A stretch of DNA of 64,000 nucleotides from Roseateles_B sp041913905. Its GTDB lineage: Bacteria > Pseudomonadota > Gammaproteobacteria > Burkholderiales > Burkholderiaceae_C. The position numbers and the translations under genes are program-made. Shown in pieces: positions 38,601-45,926 of the stretch (the first letter of the stretch is position 1; every line of letters begins with the position of its first letter). The notes under the pieces were generated by a model. The model saw only the letters and a program-made list of their open reading frames with translations, did not search any database and was not told the origin of the DNA. The stretch is from assembly GCA_041913905.1 (NCBI GenBank), contig JAYSEK010000028.1:10170-74169 (forward strand), written 5' to 3'.

Positions 38601-39472
38601 CCATCGGCGTCACGCAGGACTTCTTCGACCTGGGCGGCGACTCGCTCGCCGGGCTGGCCATCCTGAGCGCCATGGAGGACCGGCTGGGCCGCCGCCTGCC
38701 CCTGCAGCTGATCGTCGACCATCCCAGCATTCGCCAGCTGGCCCTGGCCCTGGCAGCGCCGCAGGCAGCGTCCGGCGTGCTGCTGCCCTTGAGCCGTGAC
38801 ATGCAGGCGCCCCGCCTTTATGTGGCGGCCTCCGGCCATGGGGACGTGCTGCGTCTGCAGACCCTGGCCCGCGCCCTGGAGGGCCGCTTGAGCGTCCTGA
38901 TGCTGCAGCCGCCGCGCGAGGCGCCGGCGCAGATGGAAGCGCTGGCCCAGGTCTATGCCGATGCCATCGCCAGCGAGCATCCGCAGCGTTTCTGGTTGGC
39001 TGGCTTCTCGATCGGTGGCGTCAGTGCGCTGGCCTGCTGCCGGAAGCTGGAAGCGCGCGGATTCGCACCGCAAGGCCTGGTGCTGCTGGACAGCATCCAC
39101 CCCGATGCGGCGCTGGGGGGCACCAGTTCCTGGCGCGCGCTGGGCTGGCTGGTGCGGCGCCTGCATGTGCAGGATCTCAGCATGAACGGCCGACGCCTGG
39201 GCGCGATGTTTGCCGACCCGGGACTGGTGGCCCAGGTCATGGCCTTGCGCCGCCACCGCTGCGAAGCGTGCCAAAGCCCGGTCTGGCTGATCAAGACCAC
39301 CGGGCTGCTGCGCTGGAGCCGCCTGCTCTTCCACGGCTGGGAACGGCTCTTCGGCGAGCGGCTGCGCAGCAGCGTGGTGCGCGGCCTGCATGGCTCCATG
39401 TTCGATCCCGAGCATGTGCAGCACCTGGCAGACACCCTGCAGTCGCAGCTGCTCGGCCGGTCCGCGCCATGA
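35624..39472 (+). CDS. Single-module non-ribosomal peptide synthetase (C-A-T-TE)
   Basis: A 1282-residue assembly-line enzyme with one complete module. The condensation domain (about 1-440) has the catalytic HHLIMDG (His 135-His 136 to Gly 141). The adenylation domain (about 460-960) has FTSGSTGGPKGV, NVYGPTEACIF, YRSGDRGWLD and KLRGYRVDLADVE. The carrier domain has DFFDLGGDSLAGL (Ser 1007, phosphopantetheine site), and the C-terminal thioesterase has GFSIGG (Ser 1129). All core motifs look functional. The conserved FDP pattern keeps the aspartate that binds an alpha-amino group, but the substrate cannot be called. A condensation domain in a lone module suggests it joins an externally supplied acyl or amino donor to one amino acid. 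It is coupled by ATGA overlaps to both neighbours. Confidence 0.93.
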   Translation: MNEVQAVLPLSLSQREVWLDQRAWPGSAHLHIGGFAFLQGPLDLELLRRSLQQLVDENEALRLLPLPDGRQRLLDRLLAPLDIVRVPAQQDPRSSMLDWWRQECHQRFDLATAPPWRCVLLTDGGERHGLSIRFHHLIMDGWSTQLFMQRWTDRYTRLQQGAAPTLDSPGAYLEFIESGQAYLDSAACRRDAEYWTQQWPRLQEPALPPRHPAPAPDRLPRAHLARLLVPRRELQALQAQLQALEVSLFDAALCAVALYLQRSRGIEHLAVGMPSLNRGGARWRQTLGMFVSVQPLLLHLQPRMQLGELLADCRHQARTGLRHARYPLSETAHRLQLMRSGRDSLLDVMISLERQSYALRFGPCRLEQARQSFAEEARYPLALTLCEFGEAEEVELVLELSERCFEADEAELLLRRLWHLMKLLPSELGSPLSAPALLPEEEWRALVHGLHKDLASTEAPSPVTTQFSQQCGLNPDAVALVWDESAALAQSMSYAQLAQRSLALQSALLAAGLCPGGVVALLLDRSPALLVAMLAVWRCGACVLPLSTELPQDRLRELLDRASPSFLLGLQTEVLRWSTAILPGLALTPLGDLQDEPPGPALPGGLCSDAACLQHAAYLLFTSGSTGGPKGVLVNHEALARRLAWLARRWQVGPQDRSVQQVQPSFDPALIELLLPLIQGGSVALMPPGRQHPQRLAAFMQRHRVTFCALVPSSLAGLLAGMQAHPVPSLRVACCGGEVLAAGLANRFLGETGAALYNVYGPTEACIFASAWPCEPWPEAEALPLGHAVDDTRIYVLDELLRPQPFGVSGEICIAGPTLALGYLHAKDSAAAFVPDPFHPGDRMYRSGDRGWLDVRGRLHFAGRLDRQVKLRGYRVDLADVERACLSLPGVHQALVQCLDQDAGPRLHAWLAGPRSQAEPGLATLLRQRLPDYMLPSTLTLLPELPLSSTGKLLVEQLPPPAAPAATRADLPPATEMETQLLALWRTHLKRDAIGVTQDFFDLGGDSLAGLAILSAMEDRLGRRLPLQLIVDHPSIRQLALALAAPQAASGVLLPLSRDMQAPRLYVAASGHGDVLRLQTLARALEGRLSVLMLQPPREAPAQMEALAQVYADAIASEHPQRFWLAGFSIGGVSALACCRKLEARGFAPQGLVLLDSIHPDAALGGTSSWRALGWLVRRLHVQDLSMNGRRLGAMFADPGLVAQVMALRRHRCEACQSPVWLIKTTGLLRWSRLLFHGWERLFGERLRSSVVRGLHGSMFDPEHVQHLADTLQSQLLGRSAP

Positions 39473-40182
39473 CGCCCGGCGACAGGCCCGGAGGTCTGCC
39501 GGCGGCCCTGCGCTGGCGGCTCGCCCTGCTGCTTGCCCTGATGGCGGGCCTGCTGCTGCTGGGCTGGGCCTGGCAGCAGGAGCACTGGCAGACCTGGCTG
39601 CGTGGCGGTGCTGCCTTGTCGTGGCTGCGCGCGCAGGCCGCCGCCCTCGGTCCGCTGGTCGTCTGGCTGCTGATGAGTGCGGCGCTGTGCCTGGCGCTGC
39701 CGCTCGTGCTGCTGAGCCTGCTGGTGATCGCCGCCTTCGGTCCGCTGTGGGGCATGGCCCTGTGCTTTGCCGGCGCGGGCCTGTCGGCGCTGCTCAGCCA
39801 TCGCATCGGCCATTGGCTGGGCCATGCGCTGCTGCTGCGGCTTGCCGGCCCGCGCGTGCGGCTGGTCAGCGAAACGCTGGGGCGGCGCGGCCTGATCGCG
39901 GTGATCCTCATGCGCCTGATGCCCGTCGCGCCCTTTGCCGTGGTGAACATGGCAGCCGGCGCAACGCACATCCGACCCTGGCAGATGCTGCTGGGCACCT
40001 GGATCGGCATGGCCCCCAGCACCCTGGTGATGGGCTTGCTCCTGGACCCCTTGTTGCGGTGGCTGAGCAAGCTGGACCTGCCGCTGGTGGCCGGCGTCGC
40101 GGCCCTGGTGCTGGCGGCTGCCTCACTGCTCTTGTGGTGCTGGCGACGCCGCCTCGCCGGGCAGAGTCGAGAACCCGACTGA
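39469..40182 (+). CDS. TVP38/TMEM64 (DedA-like) membrane protein
   Basis: A 237-residue membrane protein with about six hydrophobic segments. The SNARE-associated/VTT domain is recognisable from RLVSETLGRRGLIAVILMRL followed by MPVAPFAVVNMAAGATHI. DedA-superfamily proteins are thought to act in lipid or lipid-carrier movement across the membrane. The start overlaps the NRPS stop (ATGA), making it the third coupled gene. This suggests export or membrane handling of the NRPS/patatin product. Confidence 0.88.
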   Translation: MTPGDRPGGLPAALRWRLALLLALMAGLLLLGWAWQQEHWQTWLRGGAALSWLRAQAAALGPLVVWLLMSAALCLALPLVLLSLLVIAAFGPLWGMALCFAGAGLSALLSHRIGHWLGHALLLRLAGPRVRLVSETLGRRGLIAVILMRLMPVAPFAVVNMAAGATHIRPWQMLLGTWIGMAPSTLVMGLLLDPLLRWLSKLDLPLVAGVAALVLAAASLLLWCWRRRLAGQSREPD

Positions 40183-40214
40183 ACTCGGAGTGCCGCCGAC
40201 AACGTCGCCTGAGC

Positions 40215-40230
40215 GGGGGTCAGGTCTTGC
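40215..40230 (+). repeat. GGGGGTCAGGTCTTGC dispersed repeat
   Basis: An intergenic copy, 33 bp after the TVP38 gene stop and before the convergent Lrp gene. It belongs to the family described at 56101. Confidence 0.65.
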
Positions 40231-40261
40231 GCCGCGCGGCCTGCTGCGAAGGACCGCCGAC

Positions 40262-40687
40262 TCAGGACAGCTTGTAGGTCTGCAGATGGATGCTGGTTTC
40301 CGTCGCACCAATGCCCTTGATCAGACGCACGCGCTCCAGCACCTCGGCCAGCTCGCCCAGCGTGGCCGCCCGCAGCTCGGCCAGCAGATCCCAGCGGCCG
40401 TTGGTGTCGAACAGGCCGGACACGCCCGGCTCGCCCAGCAGGATGGCGATGACCTCGCGGGTCTTGTTGCCCTCGACCGCGATGCTCATCCAGGCCGTGA
40501 TGGCGTTGGGGGTGACTTCGGGCCGCAGCTTGACCGTGTAGCCCACGATCACCCCGCTGTCCTCCAGCTTGGCGATGCGGTTGGTCACCGTCCCGCGCGA
40601 GACCTTGAGCTTGCTCGCCAGCGTGGCCACGGAAGCGCGGGCGTCCTGGCGCAGCAGCGCCAGCAATTGCTGATCCAGGGTGTCCAA
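40262..40687 (-). CDS. Lrp/AsnC family transcriptional regulator
   Basis: A 141-residue regulator. An N-terminal helix-turn-helix (DARASVATLASKLKVSRGTV) is followed by a C-terminal RAM/ligand-binding domain ending in IHLQTYKLS. The start is a TTG at 40687 with AAAGGAGC seven bases upstream; no ATG gives the family N-terminus. It is divergent from an ornithine cyclodeaminase gene, across a nearly perfect palindrome. Local control of amino-acid catabolism in response to an amino acid is the likely role. Confidence 0.93.
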   Translation of the reverse strand: MDTLDQQLLALLRQDARASVATLASKLKVSRGTVTNRIAKLEDSGVIVGYTVKLRPEVTPNAITAWMSIAVEGNKTREVIAILLGEPGVSGLFDTNGRWDLLAELRAATLGELAEVLERVRLIKGIGATETSIHLQTYKLS

Positions 40688-40735
40688 CAGCGGCTCCTTT
40701 GTGCGGTCCTCGCAGCCTTGCGACGGCCAGATTCT

Positions 40736-40767
40736 GCCATTTTGGCAATTTCAATTGCCGAAATGGC
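40736..40767. promoter_or_regulatory. Palindromic operator between Lrp and ornithine cyclodeaminase genes
   Basis: Arms GCCATTTTGGCAATT (40736-40750) and AATTGCCGAAATGGC (40753-40767) are inverted repeats with 14 of 15 positions matching and a 2-bp centre. It is A+T-rich relative to its surroundings and lies 48 bp upstream of the Lrp start. This is the expected size and symmetry of an Lrp/AsnC binding site controlling both divergent genes. Confidence 0.7.
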
Positions 40768-40858
40768 AACTTGTCTTGAGTTTTTGGCCATTATTTGCGC
40801 TTCTTTCTAGCGCGCCGCTTGAGAAGAATCATGGCTATCACAACAACGGAGACCTCTC

Positions 40859-41902
40859 ATGGCCATGTTGCTGAGCACACATGATGTTGCTGCAATGACC
40901 CGACGACTGGGCTTGCCGACGCTGCTGAAGCGCCTGGTGGGCTACCTGGAAGCCGACTACCTGCGCTGGCAGGAGTTCGACAAGACGCCCCGCGTTGCCG
41001 CCCATTCCGCCGACGGCGTGATCGAGCTGATGCCCATCGCCGACCACGAGCTCTACACCTTCAAGTACGTCAACGGCCACCCGCGGAACTACCGCTTCGG
41101 CCTGTCCACCGTGATGGCCTTCGGCGCCCTGGCCGACGTGGCCACCGGCACGCCTCAACTGCTGTCCGAGCTGACCCTCAGCACCGCGCTGCGCACCGCC
41201 GCCACCTCCGTGATGGCCGCCAAGCGGCTCGCTCGCCCCGATGCCAAGTCCATGGCCCTGATCGGCAATGGCGCGCAAAGCGAATTCCAGGCCCTGGCCT
41301 TCCACCACCTGCTGGGTATCGAGGAGATCCGTCTCTACGACATCGACCCGGCGGCCACCGCCAAGCTGATGCGCCATCTCCAATCCGTGCCGGGCCTGCG
41401 CCTGATCGCCTGCAAGAGCACCGCCGCGGCGGTGAAGGGCGCCGACATCGTCACCACGGTCACAGCCGACAAGACCAATGCCACCATCCTCACGCCCGAA
41501 CTGCTGGAACCCGGCATGCACATCAACGGCGTGGGCGGCGACTGCCCGGGCAAGACCGAGCTGCACCGCGGCGTGCTGGAGCGCGCCAGCGTCTTCGTGG
41601 AATTCGAGCCTCAGTCCCGCATCGAGGGCGACATCCAGCAGATGCCCGCCGACTTCCCGGTGACGGAATTCTGGCGCGTGCTGTCCAGCCAGGCGCCGGG
41701 CCGGCGCGACGCGCAGGAGATCACCGTGTTCGACTCCGTGGGCTTCGCGCTGGAGGACTTCTCCACGCTGCGCCTGCTGCGCGACTGCGCCCGCGAGCTG
41801 GGCCTGGGCAGCGAGATCAGCCTGGTGCCCCGCATGGCCGATCCCAAGGATCTCTTCGGCGAACTGGGGCTGGATGAAGCGCCGCAGCGCCACGCCGCCT
41901 GA
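40859..41902 (+). CDS. Ornithine cyclodeaminase family protein
   Basis: NAD-dependent enzyme of 347 residues in the ornithine cyclodeaminase/mu-crystallin family; the archetype converts ornithine to proline and ammonia. The dinucleotide loop MALIGNGAQSEFQALAF, the conserved FKYVNGHPRNY segment and GVGGDCPGKTEL are present. The length and the GGDCPGKTEL motif fit a true ornithine cyclodeaminase better than the shorter alanine dehydrogenase-like members. CGGAGACC precedes the ATG. Its control is likely by the divergent Lrp-type regulator. Confidence 0.92.
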   Translation: MAMLLSTHDVAAMTRRLGLPTLLKRLVGYLEADYLRWQEFDKTPRVAAHSADGVIELMPIADHELYTFKYVNGHPRNYRFGLSTVMAFGALADVATGTPQLLSELTLSTALRTAATSVMAAKRLARPDAKSMALIGNGAQSEFQALAFHHLLGIEEIRLYDIDPAATAKLMRHLQSVPGLRLIACKSTAAAVKGADIVTTVTADKTNATILTPELLEPGMHINGVGGDCPGKTELHRGVLERASVFVEFEPQSRIEGDIQQMPADFPVTEFWRVLSSQAPGRRDAQEITVFDSVGFALEDFSTLRLLRDCARELGLGSEISLVPRMADPKDLFGELGLDEAPQRHAA

Positions 41903-42035
41903 GCTGCCGCCCGTCCGGGTGGGCGGGCCTCCCCCGATGGAGCGATAGGGACGAAATCCAGCCGCCCTCAAGATGCGCTTCGACCGGCGCGCTGCCATCC
42001 GGCGTCGCCGTCGATCAGACGCATGGAGGTGTTGC

Positions 42036-42503
42036 ATGAGTCCCGATCTGCGCCGCGTGCTGGGCATCCAGGCCCTCGCCTTGCTGGCTGCCCTGCTGTG
42101 CATCGTTCATGAGCAGGCGCACGCCCAGAGCTCGTCTCGACAGGCTTGGTCCGCCTTGGAGCAGCGCTGCTGGCAGCAGCACGCGGCCGAGCGAACGGCG
42201 GTGGATCTGCGCGACCCGACGGCGCTGCCCTTCAGCAATCTGCGCAGCGGGTTCAGGGTGCGGTCACCGGTGTGGGTGGAATTCAGCGTCCGGGGCATGG
42301 GGCTGATGCCCGCCGGGCATTTCGCCTTCATGCGGCGCAAGGCAGGCAGCCCCATCCAGAGCCAGACGCTGGACGATGGGCGCACCGACGCCTACCTGGA
42401 CCTGCCCAGGGGCGACCATGAAATGGAGCTGCGCCTGCTCGGCAACGACGGGCAGACGCCCATCCCGCCGCAGGTGCTGAGGCTTTCGGTGCAGCGCCCC
42501 TGA
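42036..42503 (+). CDS. Exported DUF4399-like protein
   Basis: A 155-residue protein with a signal peptide (VLGIQALALLAALLCIVHEQ then AHAQ). The mature part fits the DUF4399 pattern: VEFSVRGMGLMPAGHF, then DDGRTDAYLDLPRGDHEMEL and a final strand. This is a weaker match than typical members, so the family call is tentative. GGAGG precedes the ATG at 42036. The function of the family is unknown. Confidence 0.65.
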   Translation: MSPDLRRVLGIQALALLAALLCIVHEQAHAQSSSRQAWSALEQRCWQQHAAERTAVDLRDPTALPFSNLRSGFRVRSPVWVEFSVRGMGLMPAGHFAFMRRKAGSPIQSQTLDDGRTDAYLDLPRGDHEMELRLLGNDGQTPIPPQVLRLSVQRP

Positions 42504-42549
42504 GACCCTGGACGAGTCTCGCGGGCTGCTGCACCGGCCTTGGTCCGGC

Positions 42550-43077
42550 TCAGGCGGCCAGGCTGGCCTTGAAGGCACGCGCCTCACGGCGCTTGGCCTT
42601 GGTGGCCTCCTGGCGGTACAGCTCCTCGGCTTCCTGACGCAGCTGCACGGCCTTTTCGAGGGCCTGCATGTAGCGCTCCACCGTGTAGGTGGACTCGGAC
42701 GCGATGTAGACGCTGCGGCGACGCGCCGGCTCACCATAACGGGGCAGCAGCACGGTGAAGCTGCAGTCCCTCAGCTTGCCGCGACGCTGGCGCACGATGG
42801 GGCCTGAAATGCCCACCGGCAGCTCGCTGGTCTTGTTGGCATTGGGCTCGGGCTTGAGCCGCGTTGGTGCCGGCAGCTTGGCCACGCGCTTGAGCAGTTC
42901 CTTGGTCGCTGCCGCCAGCGCGCCGCCGGCGCCGCCGGGGAACTTGCTGTCGGAGTAGAACTTGGTGCCGCCGTAGCGGAGCTGCCAACCGTGCGTCGAA
43001 CGCGAATCAATGCGTTGCACGCCCTGCGGAACGGTGAACTGCTCACCGGTATAGATCAATACTTCTCTGGTTTTCAT
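42550..43077 (-). CDS. Conserved hypothetical protein with possible AP2-like domain
   Basis: A 175-residue basic protein. The segment QRIDSRSTHGWQLRYGGTKF, followed by YSDSKFPGGAGGALAAATKE, has the three-strand-plus-helix look of an AP2/integrase-type DNA-binding domain; this is my inference only. The C-terminus is a charged coiled-coil helix. The frame is open upstream, but the ATG at 43077 follows a plausible -10 box (TACACT on the minus strand) and a GGGGA site. I do not recognise a defined function. Confidence 0.65.
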   Translation of the reverse strand: MKTREVLIYTGEQFTVPQGVQRIDSRSTHGWQLRYGGTKFYSDSKFPGGAGGALAAATKELLKRVAKLPAPTRLKPEPNANKTSELPVGISGPIVRQRRGKLRDCSFTVLLPRYGEPARRRSVYIASESTYTVERYMQALEKAVQLRQEAEELYRQEATKAKRREARAFKASLAA

Positions 43078-43442
43078 GAGGTATCCCCAAACAACTGGAT
43101 AACTCCCTGTACCGATAGTGTAACGGCGATGACGCAGAAGCAGACTTGTGTCGTTAGGATAAGGGACGCCAACGGGCGCTTGAATGGCGGTTGAAAGCCA
43201 CACTCCGGGCCCGATGCTGTCGCGCAGGTGACAGGCACTCACCCATGTGCGCAATCCTTCACGGCTGCAGCCATCCAGGACGGCATGAGCGCGCATCGAC
43301 CCGGCTCGCCGGTAAAGCCCAAGCGACCCGCAAGTGATCCGAGGCACCTTCGCAAACTTAGGTTTGCCTGAAGCCTGCCGTTGACCTGGCAGCAAGGCGG
43401 ATCCCTTCCTGCACAATGCGCCATCCGTTACCGAGAGGGTCT
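43078..43442. other. Intergenic region of 365 bp without a gene
   Basis: A divergent promoter region. It holds the probable TACACT -10 element of the minus-strand gene and, nearer the dsbA-like gene, a short inverted repeat GCAAAC-TTAG-GTTTGC (about 43352-43367). No convincing open frame, tRNA or terminator was seen. Confidence 0.5.
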
Positions 43443-44072
43443 ATGCAAAGGCGTCAATTCATCGTCCAGGGCAGCGCCGGTCTGTCCGCACTCGCGCTGC
43501 CTGGGCTGAGCCTGGCCCAGTCCAGGCCCGTCGAAGGCAAGCAATACCTCAAGCTGAACACCCCACTGCCCAGCGCGGCTGACGGCGAAGTGCTGGAGTT
43601 CTTTTCCTATACCTGCCCTCACTGCCATGCCTTCGAGCCCTCGCTGCAGCAGTGGCTGGCCCGCAAGCCCGCCAAGGTGCAGTTCCGGCGGGTGCCGGCG
43701 GCGATCAACGCCATCGCCAAGACCACGCAGAAGGTCTATTTCGCCCTGGAGGCCATGGGCCAGTTGGAGGCCCTGCACGGCCGCGTCTTCAACGCGGTCC
43801 AGGCCGACCTCAGCAAGTTCCAGAGCATTGACAGCGCCCAGGCCGAGCTGGTCAAGCTGGGTGTGGATGGCGCGCGCTTCAAGCAGGTCGCCGAGTCCTT
43901 TGGCGTGCAGTCCAAATGCCAGCAGGCCAACAACCTCGTCCAGCCCATTGCCAGCCATGGTGTGCCGACGCTGGTCGTCAACGGCCGCTGGGTGACCAGC
44001 CCGTCGATCGCGCAAGGCTACCCCGAAGTGCTGGCCACCCTCGACCACCTGCTGACCCTGCCGCGGGCCTGA
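43443..44072 (+). CDS. dsbA: DsbA-type thiol:disulfide interchange protein
   Basis: Periplasmic oxidoreductase of 209 residues that introduces disulfides into exported proteins. The thioredoxin-like active site is CPHC (Cys 58 to Cys 61) within FFSYTCPHCHAFEP, and the cis-proline loop is in ASHGVPTLVVNG. The signal sequence starts MQRRQFIVQGSAGLSALALP. Its RR pair followed by Phe resembles a twin-arginine motif, unusual for DsbA. GAGAGGG precedes the ATG. The ybiB-like gene starts 5 bp after the stop. Confidence 0.92.
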   Translation: MQRRQFIVQGSAGLSALALPGLSLAQSRPVEGKQYLKLNTPLPSAADGEVLEFFSYTCPHCHAFEPSLQQWLARKPAKVQFRRVPAAINAIAKTTQKVYFALEAMGQLEALHGRVFNAVQADLSKFQSIDSAQAELVKLGVDGARFKQVAESFGVQSKCQQANNLVQPIASHGVPTLVVNGRWVTSPSIAQGYPEVLATLDHLLTLPRA

Positions 44073-44077
44073 GGCAC

Positions 44078-45016
44078 ATGAGCCCGTCCGGCACCACGCA
44101 TTACGGCGCGCTGATCAAGGAAGTCGGCCGGGGCGCACGGGGAGCACGCAGCCTGGACCGCGCGCAGGCGGCCGGGCTTTACGGCGCGATGCTGGGCGGC
44201 CAGGTGCCCGACATGGAGTTGGGAGCCTTGTTGATCGCGCTGCGCATCAAGGGCGAGAGCTGCGACGAGCTGCTGGGCTTTCACGACGCGCTGCAGGCAC
44301 GCACGGCACGCGTCGCCGTCGACACTGGCCCTCGGCTGGTCCTGCTGCCGGCCCTCAACGGCGCCCGCAAGCTGGCCAACCTGATGCCCCTGGTGGCACT
44401 GCAATTGGCGCAGCGCGGCGTGCCGGTGCTGATCCACGGCCGCCATGACTTCGACACCCGCGAAAGCCCTTTCGAACTGCTGCAGGCGCTGGGGCTGTCA
44501 CAAGCCGCCACGCTGGCCGAGCTCGGGCAGCAACTCAGCGCTCGCCGCCTGGCTGTCGCACCCCTGGGTCTGCTGTGTCCGGGCCTGGATGCGCTGATGG
44601 CCCTGCGCCCCCGCCTGGGCGTGCGCAACAGCGCCCACATCATGGCCAAGCTGCTGGACCCGGCGCCGGGCCGCAGCCTGCGCGTGGTGGCGGTCACGCA
44701 TCCCGAGTATCTGGACAGCATGAGCGAAGCCCTGCCCGCCCTGTGCCGCGACAGCGGCGGCCGCGCCCTGCTGATGCGTGCCTGCGAGGGGGAGGCCCAT
44801 GCCCACCTGCGCCGCAAGGCCTGGATGCGCAGCTTCGGTCCCGACGGCAGCACCGAACTGCAAACAGGTGATGAAGACCTGGGCCAGGCCTTGTTCGAGC
44901 AGCCGGGCATTGCCGAGAATGCGGCACTGATCCGGCGCCTCATGGCAGACCATGCCTCCCTGCCCGCCCGCATTGCCGAGCAACTGGATGCACTGGAAGC
45001 CCTTGCCAAGGCCTGA
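44078..45016 (+). CDS. ybiB: YbiB-like, TrpD2-type DNA-binding protein
   Basis: A 312-residue protein with the glycosyltransferase family 3 / anthranilate phosphoribosyltransferase-like fold. YGALIKEVGRGARGARSLDR and LPALNGARKLANLMPL are typical of YbiB/TrpD2, which lack the usual phosphoribosyltransferase activity and bind DNA. The ATG at 44078 lies 5 bp after the dsbA stop. The coupling with dsbA probably reflects shared transcription only. Confidence 0.85.
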   Translation: MSPSGTTHYGALIKEVGRGARGARSLDRAQAAGLYGAMLGGQVPDMELGALLIALRIKGESCDELLGFHDALQARTARVAVDTGPRLVLLPALNGARKLANLMPLVALQLAQRGVPVLIHGRHDFDTRESPFELLQALGLSQAATLAELGQQLSARRLAVAPLGLLCPGLDALMALRPRLGVRNSAHIMAKLLDPAPGRSLRVVAVTHPEYLDSMSEALPALCRDSGGRALLMRACEGEAHAHLRRKAWMRSFGPDGSTELQTGDEDLGQALFEQPGIAENAALIRRLMADHASLPARIAEQLDALEALAKA

Positions 45017-45139
45017 TGGGCGCTCGCTAATTCCAAATTGGCCATAAGCAATCTACGATTAAGTAGTTCTCATATATATAAAGCCTTTGTACAGTCCATG
45101 ACCTAAGCTGCCATTGGACGCAGCCATCGGGAGCGGGCT
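45017..45139 (+). promoter_or_regulatory. A+T-rich promoter region of the sulfate assimilation island
   Basis: A 123-bp stretch, strikingly A+T-rich for this genome, with a small dyad CCAA-A-TTGG (45033-45041) and a TATATATA run (45072-45079). It has the look of a CysB-type activated promoter, but no box can be assigned with certainty. It precedes the TauE and cysI genes. Confidence 0.45.
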
Positions 45140-45907
45140 TTGGACTGGATTGCGATTGCGAGCGGATTCGGCGTCGGCGCCATCGTCGGGATCACCGGCG
45201 TGGGCGGCGGCTCGCTGATGACGCCCCTGCTGCTGTCGGTCTTCAAGCTCAGCCCGGCGATGGCCATCGGCACCGACCTGTGGTTTGCCGGGCTCAGCAA
45301 GCTCTCCGGCTCCGTGGTCCACGCCCGGCACGGTCACGTGCGCTGGGACATCGTGCGGCAGCTCCTGGCCGGCAGCATCCCCGCCTCCGTCGCCACCGTG
45401 GCCCTGATGCACTACAGCGGCCTGACCAAGGGCTGGGCCAGCGCCCTGACCTTGTCCCTGGGCATCGCCCTGTTGCTGACCGCCCTGGTCGTGGCCTTTC
45501 GCCCGACCTGGCAGGCGGTAGGCCTGCGGCTGGAGCGCTACATCCCGGAATCCCGCAAGCCGGCCCTGACCGTGCTGAGCGGCCTGCTACTGGGCGTGCT
45601 GGTGTCGCTGTCCTCGATCGGGGCCGGCGCCATCGGTGCGACCCTGATCCTGCTGATCCATCCGCGGCTGCAGGCCCGCTACATCGTCGGCAGCGACATC
45701 GCTCATGCCGTGCCCCTGACCCTGCTCGCCGGCATCGGCCATGCCAGCCTGGGCAACGTGGACTGGGGCCTGCTGGGCTCGCTGCTGATCGGCTCCATCC
45801 CCGGCATCTGGCTGGGTGCGCAGGCCACGCGCCGCCTGCCCGACGGCGTGATCCGCAGCCTGCTGTGCGCCTCGCTGCTGATGGCCGGCTGGAAAGTGCT
45901 TCACTGA
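45140..45907 (+). CDS. TauE/SafE-family sulfite exporter-like protein
   Basis: A 255-residue inner-membrane protein with about eight hydrophobic segments. It has the GIGVGAIVGITGVGGGSLMTP-like family start (here GFGVGAIVGITGVGGGSLM) and a matching second repeat LSSIGAGAIGATLILL. Family members export sulfite or sulfonates. Its place at the head of the cys island suggests removal of excess sulfite. The start is a TTG at 45140; the next ATG would cut into the first helix. cysI begins 19 bp after the stop. Confidence 0.9.
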   Translation: MDWIAIASGFGVGAIVGITGVGGGSLMTPLLLSVFKLSPAMAIGTDLWFAGLSKLSGSVVHARHGHVRWDIVRQLLAGSIPASVATVALMHYSGLTKGWASALTLSLGIALLLTALVVAFRPTWQAVGLRLERYIPESRKPALTVLSGLLLGVLVSLSSIGAGAIGATLILLIHPRLQARYIVGSDIAHAVPLTLLAGIGHASLGNVDWGLLGSLLIGSIPGIWLGAQATRRLPDGVIRSLLCASLLMAGWKVLH

Positions 45908-45926
45908 TTTCCTGACTTGAACTGAC

